A stretch of DNA of 64,000 nucleotides from Chlorobium ferrooxidans DSM 13031. Its GTDB lineage: Bacteria; Bacteroidota; Chlorobiia; Chlorobiales; Chlorobiaceae. The notes under the pieces were generated by a model, which saw only the letters and a program-made list of their open reading frames with translations, searched no databases and was not told the origin of the DNA. Within the stretch, counting starts at the first letter, position 1, and each line of letters begins with the position of its first letter. Below are positions 27,946-37,267 of the stretch, in pieces. Where the stretch lies: the NCBI RefSeq assembly GCF_000168715.1, contig NZ_AASE01000001.1, forward strand, positions 1-64,000, written 5' to 3'. Position numbers and translations under genes: made by a program.

Positions 27946-29142
27946 TCAAGAAAACGGATTGTTCCACTTAGATCTTTTTTTATCCCATGTATAAGAATCG
28001 ATGTTGTATTCTCGAAGAACAAACTTTTTGTTGTCCATCGCCATCATGACTATTTCCGCCCCAACCTCTGCGGCAATTTCAATCAATGTATCAATGGTGT
28101 GGTTATTCATCTTGCAGCCGAGGAATATTCTCTTGATATATGGAAACGGAACCTTGTTATCATAATAGTCACAAACATCTCCATCGAGAATGATCCGCCA
28201 TTCGTTTTCGTAACTCCATTTTGCTGACTTAACGATATAGGTTTTGTAAAGAATTGCATCGACCTCGCTATCGTGTTGTAAGTTGCCTTTGCTATCGAGC
28301 TTAATCCTCTTCAGTTTTGTCTTCGGAATATTCACTCGGTTCGCAGTATAGATGACCGGAAACAATCCGGCATTAAGTGCCACTCTGATTCTTTCATCCA
28401 TGTAGGCAGACTGATCCGAGTAGAAATCATGATCCATTATGGACAAATTGATTGGTGCCCGGATAAGAGATGTGTCATACTCTACACAGAACCCTTGATG
28501 GTTATCAGTGTAGTGAGACCACATTTGAATAATATCGTTGAAACCTTTGTAACGATCTAAGACTGAGAAACTAGCAATCCGGATTTTGGCATTCCGCAAT
28601 CGAGCCATCTTACTGGTTACTTCCTCTCTAACTTGCCTTATCACATCATAAACATGCCGGTTGAAGGCCTCGCTTTTATCGTCCATCAATTTCCAGAACA
28701 GTGTGTGGTATTTTTCAGGCTTTTTTGAAGAATAGTAATCGTATTCAGTGGTTGATGATGATAACCGCTCGAATTCATCAACAGTAAAACCATCCTTACT
28801 GTTTTCTGGCTCAACGTATCCATGTTTATTGATGTATTCCAGAAAAACATGCTTCTCGTAACTATCGGTATTGTATCCGGTATGACAGTCAAATGGATCA
28901 TTAAGAGAAACAGGGTTGGAGAACCATAGTCTCCGATTCTTTATGTCGATGATGTTTTCTGAGGTAGGCTTATAGAACTTGAACAGAGACTCTGGCATAT
29001 GATTATTTTTCCCATCCAGCAACTCTGTATTGCTCAAAACAATTTTCGAAAAACTGTTACTATACTCGGTCTTGCGCCGAAAAACGTTGTCAATGAAGGC
29101 TTTTTGCCATTTCGCTTTCGACTCACGATTTACGAAGTACAT
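27946..29142 (-). CDS. DUF2971 protein
   Basis: 398-aa protein. DUF2971 hallmarks: SLFKFYKPTSENIIDIKN (about 53-70), LWFSNPVSLNDPFDCH (about 73-88), MWSHYTDNHQGFCVEYD (about 206-222) and the C-terminal WSYENEWRIIL (about 307). Members are common in defence islands and phages and have been proposed as abortive-infection effectors; the biochemical activity is not known. AGAGAGG six bases before the ATG. First gene of the minus-strand run DUF2971, ATPase, hamA, hamB; 107 bases separate it from the ATPase start. Confidence 0.85.
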   Translation of the reverse strand: MYFVNRESKAKWQKAFIDNVFRRKTEYSNSFSKIVLSNTELLDGKNNHMPESLFKFYKPTSENIIDIKNRRLWFSNPVSLNDPFDCHTGYNTDSYEKHVFLEYINKHGYVEPENSKDGFTVDEFERLSSSTTEYDYYSSKKPEKYHTLFWKLMDDKSEAFNRHVYDVIRQVREEVTSKMARLRNAKIRIASFSVLDRYKGFNDIIQMWSHYTDNHQGFCVEYDTSLIRAPINLSIMDHDFYSDQSAYMDERIRVALNAGLFPVIYTANRVNIPKTKLKRIKLDSKGNLQHDSEVDAILYKTYIVKSAKWSYENEWRIILDGDVCDYYDNKVPFPYIKRIFLGCKMNNHTIDTLIEIAAEVGAEIVMMAMDNKKFVLREYNIDSYTWDKKRSKWNNPFS

Positions 29143-29718
29143 TATAACCTCTCTTGGCTACGTTTCATTTGACTGCTAAATTTGTTTAGACAGACCTGCC
29201 TAATTCTTTAAAAGCAGAAAGTTGATTTCTATATAAAAACCAAACAATTACCAATTAAATACAATCGGCGTATTTTTTTTAAAGGGAGATACCTCGTGTG
29301 TAAAACTCGCTTCTTCCTAATTTAGGCAGATCAGTATAACCCATCATGTCATTTTTATTAATGTAGCTAATCGAATACATTTTTCAGTATTTATACGCAT
29401 TATATGGTCACAAGAAAACGATCATCCGATACAGGCAGGAGAGGTTCACAGTAAACTCTTCGTTTTCAGGTTTAATGCTGATAATGTATTTTATCGTAAC
29501 TAAATACCAGAAAGAGAAGCGCTATTCCCTGTAGCATAGACGTTGCTCTATCCGCCTGAGTTACGAGGAACAGCCTGATTCTCTGCACTACCTGCACTTT
29601 TGCCAAAGCGCAAGTACCATTACAGACAAATAGCGTGTAAAACTGTGCGGAAAAAGGTGCGGATTTTTTTAAATTCACTGCCGTCAGCCACGGGCAAAGC
29701 TGAAACAGCATCAGTTCA
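29143..29718. other. Intergenic between defence genes and tRNA-Ser
   Basis: 576 AT-rich bases that must contain the promoter of the defence run (minus strand) and of tRNA-Ser (plus strand). No gene recognised; open frames here are antisense to the tRNA and have no own support. Confidence 0.5.
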
Positions 29719-30440
<722 letters not shown>

Positions 30441-30458
30441 TAGTGACTGGCAAATGTT

Positions 30459-30629
30459 TCAATCAAGGGGTGGAATGTTGCTGGGGTGGATGCTCTGCCG
30501 ATTTTGCTGTCGCACCAAGGTTGTTTTGCCTGCCTGGCGCGGCCCTGCAACCAAAACAACTGGCGTGTCGGCCAGCGCTTCAGCAATGCGCATTTCAATC
30601 AGGCGAGGGTAGAGAGAAGACTTATTCAT
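30459..30629 (-). pseudogene. N-terminal fragment of an AAA_14 (DUF4143-type) ATPase
   Basis: From the ATG at 30629 the frame reads MNKSSLYPRLIEMRIAEALA then DTPVVLVAGPRQAGKTTLVR, the start of the common AAA_14/DUF4143 ATPases, including the Walker A. Similarity ends about 42 codons in and the frame stops at 30459, next to the last tRNA-Ser repeat. The remaining ~340 residues are gone. Two direct repeats TAAAATATGGAATC (30645-30658 and 30667-30680, 22 bases apart) just upstream look like its old operator. Confidence 0.8.
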
Positions 30630-30760
30630 AAGCACTTGGAACCGTAAAATATGGAATCGATGAGCATAAAATATGGAATCTATTGACCTGAATTACGGAA
30701 TGTAAATCAGAATAGTAACATGCAAAAAACCTTGGTCAGGAAAATTCAAGCAGGGAGTTC

Positions 30761-30922
30761 ATGTTTCTCAGTACCGAACTCGATGCTATCGAAGATGCCC
30801 GGACCGCGAGGTGGTTTGCTTCGGCATGGTTTTTGGAGCGGAAGCATCCGGAGCGTCGGGGCAAGCGTGAGGTTCTTCCGGCTGACGACAGGGAGCGAGA
30901 TGAGATTGGGGTGATCGCATGA
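30761..30922 (+). CDS. Short open frame, possible phage-gene remnant
   Basis: 53 codons: MFLSTELDAIEDARTARWFA followed by SAWFLERKHPERRGKRE and a charged tail. The RWxASAWFLERKHPxRxGKRE pattern resembles DNA-binding N-terminal regions of phage terminase small-subunit-like proteins. GGGAG lies three bases before the ATG. Too short to assign; may be a remnant. Confidence 0.3.
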   Translation: MFLSTELDAIEDARTARWFASAWFLERKHPERRGKREVLPADDRERDEIGVIA

Positions 30923-31014
30923 GGGCGTTCTCTTGATCTCTCTATGGGAGAATGAGATAAAATCTTTACCTTTTTAAAAGGATCTACGTTTAACGTTCAC
31001 AGTGACAGAGAAGA

Positions 31015-31479
31015 TTGAAAAAAATTATCATCATTGCCGGGCCTAACGGAGCGGGCAAAACAACCTTCGCAAGGGACTTTCTTCCACGGGAAGCTCACAT
31101 GCTTCGTTTTGTGAATGCTGATCTTATTGCCGCCGGGCTATCACCGTTTAATCCTGAAGTTGCAGCCTTTAAAGCAGCGAGAATAATGCTCAGGGAGATT
31201 GATGATTGTGCGTCAAATGGTGAGAGCTTTTCTTTTGAAACAACACTATCCGGCCTTACCTATCTGCAAAGGATTAAAGATTGGAGATCTGAAGGTTATA
31301 TTGTTAAAATATGGTTTCTCTCATTGGACTCTGCTGATATTGCCGTGTCGCGAGTGGCAGAACGTGTCATGCAGGGTGGTCATAATATTCCTGAAGAGAT
31401 TATTCGTCGCCGGTTCGCAGCGGGTCTCACCAATTTTCAAAATAAATATAAGGCTGTAGTGAACGCCTGGGCAATGTAA
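31015..31479 (+). CDS. Zeta-toxin-like P-loop kinase, C-terminus cut by a stop
   Basis: 154 residues from a TTG start at 31015. Walker A IIAGPNGAGKTTFARDFLP (residues about 6-24), NADLIAAGLSPF (about 34-45) and FSFETTLSGL (about 72-81) are the zeta-toxin/PF06414 core seen in small bacterial kinases. The frame stops after NAWAM at TAA (31477-31479). Reading through gives DGTVTPPKMIEWS and a stop, which matches the usual family ending WxxYDNSGxxPxLIExG, so the TAA replaces a Tyr codon and removes about 14 residues. The catalytic core is intact; activity of the shortened protein is uncertain. A small partner gene follows. Confidence 0.75.
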   Translation: MKKIIIIAGPNGAGKTTFARDFLPREAHMLRFVNADLIAAGLSPFNPEVAAFKAARIMLREIDDCASNGESFSFETTLSGLTYLQRIKDWRSEGYIVKIWFLSLDSADIAVSRVAERVMQGGHNIPEEIIRRRFAAGLTNFQNKYKAVVNAWAM

Positions 31480-31525
31480 GATGGAACAGTCACTCCGCCA
31501 AAAATGATTGAATGGAGCTAAGATT

Positions 31526-31747
31526 ATGAATACAACAGACATTCGATTATCCCCTGACCCTGATATGGCTGGCTCGTATGCCGCGATGCAGCGGGCGGGC
31601 AGGTCTGCTGAGGATCTGGCTATCCAGACCAATACAGCGATCATTACTAAAATTGATGGTAAGGTTGTCCGTCTTACGGCCGCTGAGATTATCAAGCGCC
31701 GTGAAGCAACTGCAAGTGAAGCCGGTGATTCAGCACCTACTCTTTAA
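31526..31747 (+). CDS. Small partner protein of the zeta-like kinase
   Basis: 73 aa from the ATG at 31526, with GGAG about nine bases before. The core MQRAGRSAEDLAIQTNTAII (about 21-40) followed by TKIDGKVVRLTAAEI resembles small proteins that regularly follow this kinase type (an AA..AR.LA..T.T..V...DGK pattern). It may be an antitoxin, but that is inferred from position only. Gap of 46 bases to the kinase stop. Confidence 0.6.
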   Translation: MNTTDIRLSPDPDMAGSYAAMQRAGRSAEDLAIQTNTAIITKIDGKVVRLTAAEIIKRREATASEAGDSAPTL

Positions 31748-31907
31748 GGCAACAGCTTCCATTTCTTCTTCGATTTGCATCCCGATTACACCCCCTTAGC
31801 TGAGCATATACTGCTTTAGGACGTTCCCTGCCTTTAGCGGCCTTATCGCGCAGTGTCCGGTTGACCGTAGAATTCGGTCACATTTCACGCGCTACGGGAA
31901 TGGCGCG

Positions 31908-32178
31908 TTACATACGTACGAAGACACCATCCATTCGAGATTACCAACCTTCACCGGTTGACTTGAAGTAGGCGATGACCTCGGGGCTATAACGCACCGA
32001 CACAAGCAGCTTCTTGTTTTCAGACCTCCCGGACGACCACGCAGGGCTCGGATTGGTACCATTCAGTTGCTTTGGCGTGTGGTTGTACGTCAGGATCACT
32101 TTTAGCTGCCGCAGTAATGGCCCTGTCCTCTTCCGCAGTGGGCATGAGGATAGTTGAACGCTTAGAGATTTTCGACAT
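31908..32178 (-). pseudogene. brnA: BrnA antitoxin remnant: frameshift plus nonsense
   Basis: From the ATG at 32178: MSKISKRSTILMPTAEEDRA then ITAAAKSDPDVQP, typical BrnA N-terminus. The frame then shifts (near 32040-32070) and continues in another frame as SGRSENKKLLVSVRYSPEV followed by IAYFKSTGEGW, the BrnA ribbon-helix-helix core. TAA at 31941-31943 replaces the usual Gln of GWQ; past it SRMDGV continues the family ending. Two separate lesions make this a clear pseudogene. BrnA normally represses and neutralises BrnT. Confidence 0.85.
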
Positions 32179-32203
32179 AGTGTTTTACCTCGCGACGATC
32201 GGG
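32162..32203 (-). pseudogene. brnT: BrnT toxin C-terminal remnant
   Basis: The thirteen codons read PDRREVKHYVENL-stop, overlapping the brnA start in the standard brnTA arrangement and matching the usual BrnT ending (R.ADRREVKHY.E). Everything upstream is replaced by tRNA-Ser repeat sequence starting at about 32201, so the toxin lost its first ~80 residues at the repeat junction. Confidence 0.65.
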
Positions 32204-32254
32204 ATGAGAAGTATATCATCAAATCAATCCCACCCTCTTCGTATAAAGAGAAAG
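32201..32254 (+). repeat. Decayed partial copy of the tRNA-Ser repeat
   Basis: GATGAGAAG...ATCAAATCAATCCCACCCTC (from 32203) followed by TTCGTATAAAGAGAAAG aligns with the right half of the units at 29.8-30.4 kb (GGTGAGAAG...CGAATCAATCCCACCCTC then TCCGCATAAAAAGAAAG), same orientation, with several substitutions. It marks the right edge of the 30.4-32.2 kb segment. Confidence 0.8.
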
Positions 32255-32290
32255 AGGCTGTCTCAGAAGCCAAACTGAGGCAGCCTCTTT
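32251..32290 (-). terminator. 16-bp hairpin terminator downstream of htpX
   Basis: AAAGAGGCTGTCTCAG (32251-32266) and CTGAGGCAGCCTCTTT (32275-32290), one G-U pair. On the minus strand it is followed by TTTCTCTTTAT, and it lies about 60 bases past the htpX stop. Confidence 0.8.
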
Positions 32291-32348
32291 GCTTTCGGAT
32301 GCTGAGTTCTGCACGTTTGAGGGAGCCGGACACAACCGGGACAAAGCC

Positions 32349-33224
32349 CTAAGATCCCCGGAGGGCAGCTATGCGCTCTTCGAGACTCGGGTGGGTGGCG
32401 AATAATTTTTTCAGGCCGTCGGCCGGGTTCCCTGATATGGCGAAAGCGGCTAATTGTGCGGGCATGACGGTGGCCCGCTGCGTCAACTGAAGCTTTTCAA
32501 GCGCCGCAATCATCTTCTCTCTTCCGGCCAGGGTTGCCGCTCCGGCATCAGCGCGGAACTCCCGTTTGCGTGAAAACGACATCACAACAATTGAGGCCAG
32601 GATGCCAAGCATGATTTCGGCGATGATTCTCGTTATGAAAAAAGCCGGCCCTGTGCCCCGTTTGGTGTTAAAAACCGCCTTATCGACTACATATCCGATG
32701 ACGCGAGAGAGAAATATAACAAAGGTATTCAGGACACCCTGAATCAGGGTCAGCGTCACCATGTCACCATTGGTGATGTGTGAAATTTCATGCGCCAGGA
32801 CACCTTCCGCCTCGTCGCGGGTCATTGCACTGATCAGACCCGAAGAGACCGCAACCAGTGAGCGGTTTTTAGTCATACCGGTAGCAAATGCATTGACTTC
32901 AGCAGAGTCGAAAATGGCAACTTCCGGCATCCCGATTCCAACCCTTTGCGCCTGTGTTCTCACCGTGTTCAGAAGCCATATTTCAGCTTCGTTGGCGGGA
33001 TTTGTAATGACAACCGCGCCGGTGAATCGCTTGGCCGTCCACTTTGAGAGCGCCAGGGATATAAACGCGCCGCCAAAGCCGAAGATGAGCGAAACAACCA
33101 TCAGACTGCCGAGATCAAGACCTCCCTCCTTCAGGTATGGCTGCACGCCGAGCAGGCTCAGGGTAACGGAGAGCACCAGAACTATGGCCAGGTTGGCGAC
33201 AAGGAAATAGAAAACACGCTTCAT
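32349..33224 (-). CDS. htpX: Membrane protease HtpX (M48B)
   Basis: 291-aa zinc metalloprotease of the inner membrane that degrades misfolded membrane proteins. Two N-terminal transmembrane helices (about 5-24, 38-58), zinc motif VLAHEISHITNG (about 139-150), two further hydrophobic helices (about 158-175, 195-215) and the downstream zinc Glu region RKREFRADAGAA (about 221). Start at 33224 (MKRVFYFLVANLAIV) with GAGGAG eight bases upstream; a longer frame to 33392 runs into the upstream gene. Starts 13 bases after the upstream M48 lipoprotein gene ends, so the two are an operon. Confidence 0.95.
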   Translation of the reverse strand: MKRVFYFLVANLAIVLVLSVTLSLLGVQPYLKEGGLDLGSLMVVSLIFGFGGAFISLALSKWTAKRFTGAVVITNPANEAEIWLLNTVRTQAQRVGIGMPEVAIFDSAEVNAFATGMTKNRSLVAVSSGLISAMTRDEAEGVLAHEISHITNGDMVTLTLIQGVLNTFVIFLSRVIGYVVDKAVFNTKRGTGPAFFITRIIAEIMLGILASIVVMSFSRKREFRADAGAATLAGREKMIAALEKLQLTQRATVMPAQLAAFAISGNPADGLKKLFATHPSLEERIAALRGS

Positions 33225-33237
33225 AGTGAACTCCTCT

Positions 33238-34077
33238 CTATTTGCGGTAATAGCGCATCGCTTCAGGAATTTCCGACTGAATCTGGCGAATCCGGGATTC
33301 CGGGGCCGGGTGGGTACTGAGAAATTCGAGAGGCCGGTTTCCCGGTTGTGCGGCCATACGCCGCCAGAAAGGGACGGCTTCATTCGGATCATATCCCGCC
33401 ATAGCCATAAAGATCAGGCCGATATGATCAGCCTCGGTCTCCTGCATGCGGCTGTAGGGCATAAGAAAGCCGAATGTGGTACCGATACCATATATTCCTG
33501 CCCAGAGATCCTTGGTCTTCTGTGACTGTGACGAAAGCGCCTCATTTAATGCTATACCTCCCATCTGGCTGATCAGGGCCTGACTCATCCGCTCATTGCC
33601 GTGACGGGCAATAACATGGGCGATCTCATGCGACATGACAACGGCAAGTCCTGCCTCATTTTTGGTAAAGGGAAGAATGCCGGTATAGATGACAACCTTG
33701 CCGCCGGGAAGGGCAAAGGCGTTGACATCCTTTGACTCAAAAAGCTTGAACTCCCAGAGATAGCCATTAACCTCCGCTGCCATGCCATTCGAACGTAAAT
33801 AGTGCTCAACGGCGAGCTGCAAACGGGTGCCGACATTTTTGACCAGAGCCGTATTTTTCCTGTCTGCGCTCTCCTGATTCGATTTTTTGAATTTGCCGTA
33901 CGTTTCGTTGCTCAAAGCGAGCATCCCAGAAGAGGAGACAATATTGAGTTGCGAACGGCCGGTAATCGGCACCGTCACACATGATGAGAGCAGCATGCAG
34001 TGCAGAAGCAGCAGAAGAGCCCATGAGCCCTTGTGCTTCAAAGCGCACACCAGAGAGGATTCAGGCTTCGTTTGCAT
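33238..34077 (-). CDS. M48 metalloprotease lipoprotein (BepA/LoiP-like)
   Basis: 279 aa. Lipobox LLSSC (about residues 30-34) predicts a periplasmic lipoprotein. Zinc motif MSHEIAHVIARHGNER (about 145-160) and third ligand region METEADHIGL-like (QETEADHIGLIFM, about 214). TPR-less short M48C type similar to BepA/LoiP cores, which maintain outer-membrane assembly or degrade misfolded envelope proteins. ATG at 34077 chosen; a TTG at 34128 would lengthen the N-terminus without improving the signal. Pairing with htpX suggests a shared envelope-stress role. Confidence 0.9.
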   Translation of the reverse strand: MQTKPESSLVCALKHKGSWALLLLLHCMLLSSCVTVPITGRSQLNIVSSSGMLALSNETYGKFKKSNQESADRKNTALVKNVGTRLQLAVEHYLRSNGMAAEVNGYLWEFKLFESKDVNAFALPGGKVVIYTGILPFTKNEAGLAVVMSHEIAHVIARHGNERMSQALISQMGGIALNEALSSQSQKTKDLWAGIYGIGTTFGFLMPYSRMQETEADHIGLIFMAMAGYDPNEAVPFWRRMAAQPGNRPLEFLSTHPAPESRIRQIQSEIPEAMRYYRK

Positions 34078-34208
34078 AGAAACAGCAGTAAGTGCAAGAA
34101 GCGTTGTCAGCAATGACGACAAGCTCAATATAGCGCTTGTCCGATCAGAAAGTCAACCAGAGAACATCTGCTTTCCGCAGAGCATGGCCATGCAAAATCT
34201 GATTACGT

Positions 34209-34478
34209 TTATTCAGGGGGATCGATGGTATCGACCGGCAGCATTTTTGAGAGCAGTTCACCGGAAGATTTAAGCAGCTCCTGACTTTTGGGGTGCAGTG
34301 CCAGTGAAGCTGCCAGAATGCCGATACCTCCCACTCCAATTCCATGAATGGCGTGCAATGCCAGAGGAAGGGCGAATGGAATCGCCAAAGGGAGGGCGAG
34401 GGCGATGGGTGCCAGTTTTACAATTCCGGAAATATCCTCCTGTATTTCCTGTTCTTCTGCTTCCTGCTCTTCAAACAT
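34209..34478 (-). CDS. Small acidic-hydrophobic protein
   Basis: 89 aa. Acidic N-terminus (MFEEQEAEEQEIQEDI), then a Leu/Ala/Pro-rich hydrophobic span (about 20-60, with ALALPLAIPFALPLALHAI) and a glycine stretch GIGVGGIGIL, then a polar tail. Possibly one or two membrane helices. Not recognised. Codon use fits a coding sequence and it stands 131 bases upstream of the M48 gene start. Confidence 0.5.
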   Translation of the reverse strand: MFEEQEAEEQEIQEDISGIVKLAPIALALPLAIPFALPLALHAIHGIGVGGIGILAASLALHPKSQELLKSSGELLSKMLPVDTIDPPE

Positions 34479-34590
34479 GACCAATGCCGGTTAGTTACCG
34501 TTACCACTCCACATAGCCTCATTAACCACCTTGAAACTTATCCTTTTTTATGCTCATGCACTAAAAAAAATAATACGCCATCACAAGACG

Positions 34591-36246
34591 TCAAAACAGA
34601 TAATTCATGGCAAGCGCAAAACCTGATTGCCGGTCACCCGACTGCGCCTGACGGAAACACTCTGCGACAAAAAACAACTCTTTCGAGAGCGCCGTTTCAA
34701 TGCCTGCCCTGCCCGTAAACATCTGTGCTCCACCGGTAGCCGAAGAGGTTGTAAACGAGTCACTCCTGCCGTTCATGGAGGCTCTGACCTCCTGTGCATC
34801 AAGACGTCCTGCACAGGCCCATCCGATAACAACATAGGGGGTAATGGTTTTCTGCTCATGCATCGTGATCGCTCTCTCAAAGCGCACATCCGCCCTGCAG
34901 TGGAGGGTTTCGGTATGCGCGGCCGCAACGGTCAGGTTCAGACTTTCAGCACCGGTTTCAGTAAAACTGTTTCTGGACTGGTAGAGCCACCCGAAACCAA
35001 ACGAGGGGCGAATGTTCAGCATACCGGCATTAACCAGAACACCCGCTCGCAAACCGATATCCGCATTCCATCCTTTATAATCAGCGGTTGCCGTTCTTGC
35101 TATGCCGCTGAGCGGAGAGAGGAGAGGGCCATGCGGAGAGGGCAGATAGAGGGTGCCGATAGTGATATTTCGCGATGTCTCATCCGCTGTTGAACCCACA
35201 CTCACCTCCCCCTGCAGAAATGCCCGGTCTATAACCACTGCCGAGTAGGCCGCTGCCCTGTAATAGTCCGTAACCGCCTGCCCGCCGTTGTCAGCCCAGT
35301 AGACGCTGCCATGCATCCATGCGAGGGAGATACCTGAAAGGGTACGATCGGAACTCTTTTGGTCGAAACCGAGAATCATCGCATTGATATCGCCGTCATA
35401 TCCCGAGTCGGGCGAGTGCTGAAAACTCCTTGCGGCTTTTATCCAGAAACCCGGCATTGATGAACGAACGGCAAACCGGTCGATACGGTCGTCAATGGCT
35501 TGATTGTGCAGCTCCACTGCATAGTATGCCGAGGAGGCAAGGTTATCAAACCGTTGTGCCGTAAGCGTACCAAGTGCACTGTTGAACAGGTCGCGACTCG
35601 CGGGATTACAGAGCACGTCGAGCGTATTGTACACCGATTCCATATCGGAGTATGCCGCCGGAGTATCCCCGGCAAGGTAGGTGGCAACCGCGCGACTATT
35701 GTCGGTATCGGCCATGTCCGGCCAGTAGAGTACAGCTTCCGGCACCGGTTGCGCATTAAAAAAAATGGTATAGGGTCCACCGTTGGCCTGTGATTGCTGA
35801 CCGCCGCCGTCTCCCCACCCCTCAATCGGACCGGCAAGACCCGTATAGAATGATTCACCGGTGACGGATAAACCAAGTGTCATCATGGATGGCGTGTTCG
35901 GCAGGGCAAAAAAGTTGCGGATCTTTTGAGCACTCAGGCCGCGAACCGAGCTGATGCGCATCACCCAGCTTCCCTCCTGACCGGAAGCGTTTGATGAAGC
36001 CGAAGGATTATAAAAACGGATAAAAAACTGGGGCGTCGTCGTTGTAATGCTGGTTACGCTTGTCGTCAGCGCCCATGGCCCTCTGCCGGCAGCGTAACCG
36101 GCATTAAGCAGAGCGGGATCGACAAGAAAGGGGGTGTTTTGTGTGCCGACCGGCTGCGTAAGGGTACGCCAGTCAGCAGCTCCGGCACGCAGAGGAACTC
36201 CTGCAATCGTCAACAGGAGAAACAGATACAAAACAGAGCGAGTCAC
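34591..36246 (-). CDS. Autotransporter-like outer-membrane protein
   Basis: 551 aa. Signal peptide (VLYLFLLLTIAGVPLRAGAA), an N-terminal passenger-like region (about 25-245, Ser/Thr/Gly-rich) and a C-terminal ~280-residue beta-barrel of amphipathic strands ending in Phe (ALAMNYLF), as in autotransporter barrels. Strand examples: GFWIKAARSFQHSPD, LSGISLAWMHGSVYW, ADIGLRAGVLVNAG. Starts at a GTG; an overlapping ATG is out of frame. 71 bases downstream of a PstS-like gene and on the same strand, so they may be co-transcribed. What it binds or exports is unknown. Confidence 0.75.
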   Translation of the reverse strand: MTRSVLYLFLLLTIAGVPLRAGAADWRTLTQPVGTQNTPFLVDPALLNAGYAAGRGPWALTTSVTSITTTTPQFFIRFYNPSASSNASGQEGSWVMRISSVRGLSAQKIRNFFALPNTPSMMTLGLSVTGESFYTGLAGPIEGWGDGGGQQSQANGGPYTIFFNAQPVPEAVLYWPDMADTDNSRAVATYLAGDTPAAYSDMESVYNTLDVLCNPASRDLFNSALGTLTAQRFDNLASSAYYAVELHNQAIDDRIDRFAVRSSMPGFWIKAARSFQHSPDSGYDGDINAMILGFDQKSSDRTLSGISLAWMHGSVYWADNGGQAVTDYYRAAAYSAVVIDRAFLQGEVSVGSTADETSRNITIGTLYLPSPHGPLLSPLSGIARTATADYKGWNADIGLRAGVLVNAGMLNIRPSFGFGWLYQSRNSFTETGAESLNLTVAAAHTETLHCRADVRFERAITMHEQKTITPYVVIGWACAGRLDAQEVRASMNGRSDSFTTSSATGGAQMFTGRAGIETALSKELFFVAECFRQAQSGDRQSGFALAMNYLF

Positions 36247-36317
36247 ATGGGTCTCTGTTTATCAGAAATTCGGGAGGCCTCGCGACATGCCCCAAGACTG
36301 AGCAGCCTCACACACAC

Positions 36318-37193
36318 TCAATCAACCGGGATAAACCCGTTTTCAGTGAGCCTCTCCCTGCCATCGACTGTTGATGAATACTCAACAAATCGCTTGAGCA
36401 CACCAAAAGGTTTTTCATTCGTGTACATGTAGAGTTTTCTGCAAAGGGGGTAGGTACCGTTTTTTATGGTGTTGGGCGTGTGATCGATACCATTGACCAG
36501 AAGCGGTTTGACTGATTGATCAATCCAGCTGTGCCCGATATATCCTATCGCATTCGGTGTCACATTGACACGGGTTCTGATTTCGCGATTGTTGAAGAGC
36601 GTTATCACTTTCATGGATACCGGCGTTTTACCCATAACGATGTCGTTGAAGGTCTCCACCGTACCGCTCCCCTGCTCCCGCTGAAGCAGCACAATCGGTC
36701 GATTCGGCCCTCCAAGCTGACTCCATTTGGTATAGGTACCTGCATAAATTTTGCGAAGTTGATCAATTGTCAAACTTTTCAGAGTATTACCCGGATGAAC
36801 GACCATGACGATCGCACCCAGGGCAACCGTGTGCGGAACCGGATTTACCCCCAGAGCCCTCGCCTCGGCCAGCTCTTTATCGTTCATCAACCTTGTCGTG
36901 CTGGCAATGTCACAATTTTTGTAGAGCAGCGTGTATATGCCCCGTTCTGTATCACTCTCATTGACTCTGACAATAACTCCATCACTCCTGAGAAAATCAA
37001 AGGCAAAAAGGTTGGCGATAAGACCGGGTGAAGGGGCTCCGTCTATAACAATGGAGTTACCGGAAAGAAGACCGGTTGGAGAGCCCGGAGTTCCGGCTTG
37101 AAAAATCTCGGCTTTGAGCGTTCCGGCAGCAGCAATGGTGAAGAGGAGAGCACTCAATAAGATGCTCCTGATAACACTGAGAGTTTTTTTCAT
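36318..37193 (-). CDS. PstS-like phosphate-binding protein, paralogue 1
   Basis: 291-aa periplasmic solute-binding protein (PBP-like domain). Signal peptide in MKKTLSVIRSILLSALLF and following TIAAAGTLKA. Ligand residues typical of PstS: SPGLIAN (about 46), ESDTERG (about 70), TTR (about 90) and REQGSGTVETF (about 168-178; SGT loop). It is highly like the two neighbouring genes. No pstCAB or phoU is present, so it may deliver phosphate to a transporter elsewhere, or sense it. Start ATG at 37193. 75 bases separate it from paralogue 2 upstream, so likely one operon. Confidence 0.85.
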   Translation of the reverse strand: MKKTLSVIRSILLSALLFTIAAAGTLKAEIFQAGTPGSPTGLLSGNSIVIDGAPSPGLIANLFAFDFLRSDGVIVRVNESDTERGIYTLLYKNCDIASTTRLMNDKELAEARALGVNPVPHTVALGAIVMVVHPGNTLKSLTIDQLRKIYAGTYTKWSQLGGPNRPIVLLQREQGSGTVETFNDIVMGKTPVSMKVITLFNNREIRTRVNVTPNAIGYIGHSWIDQSVKPLLVNGIDHTPNTIKNGTYPLCRKLYMYTNEKPFGVLKRFVEYSSTVDGRERLTENGFIPVD

Positions 37194-37267
37194 GAAACAA
37201 CCTGTTTTATTAAAAAAACAAACTGCACTCTGCCTTTCAATTAAACAAAAATCCTGATCACCTCCAC

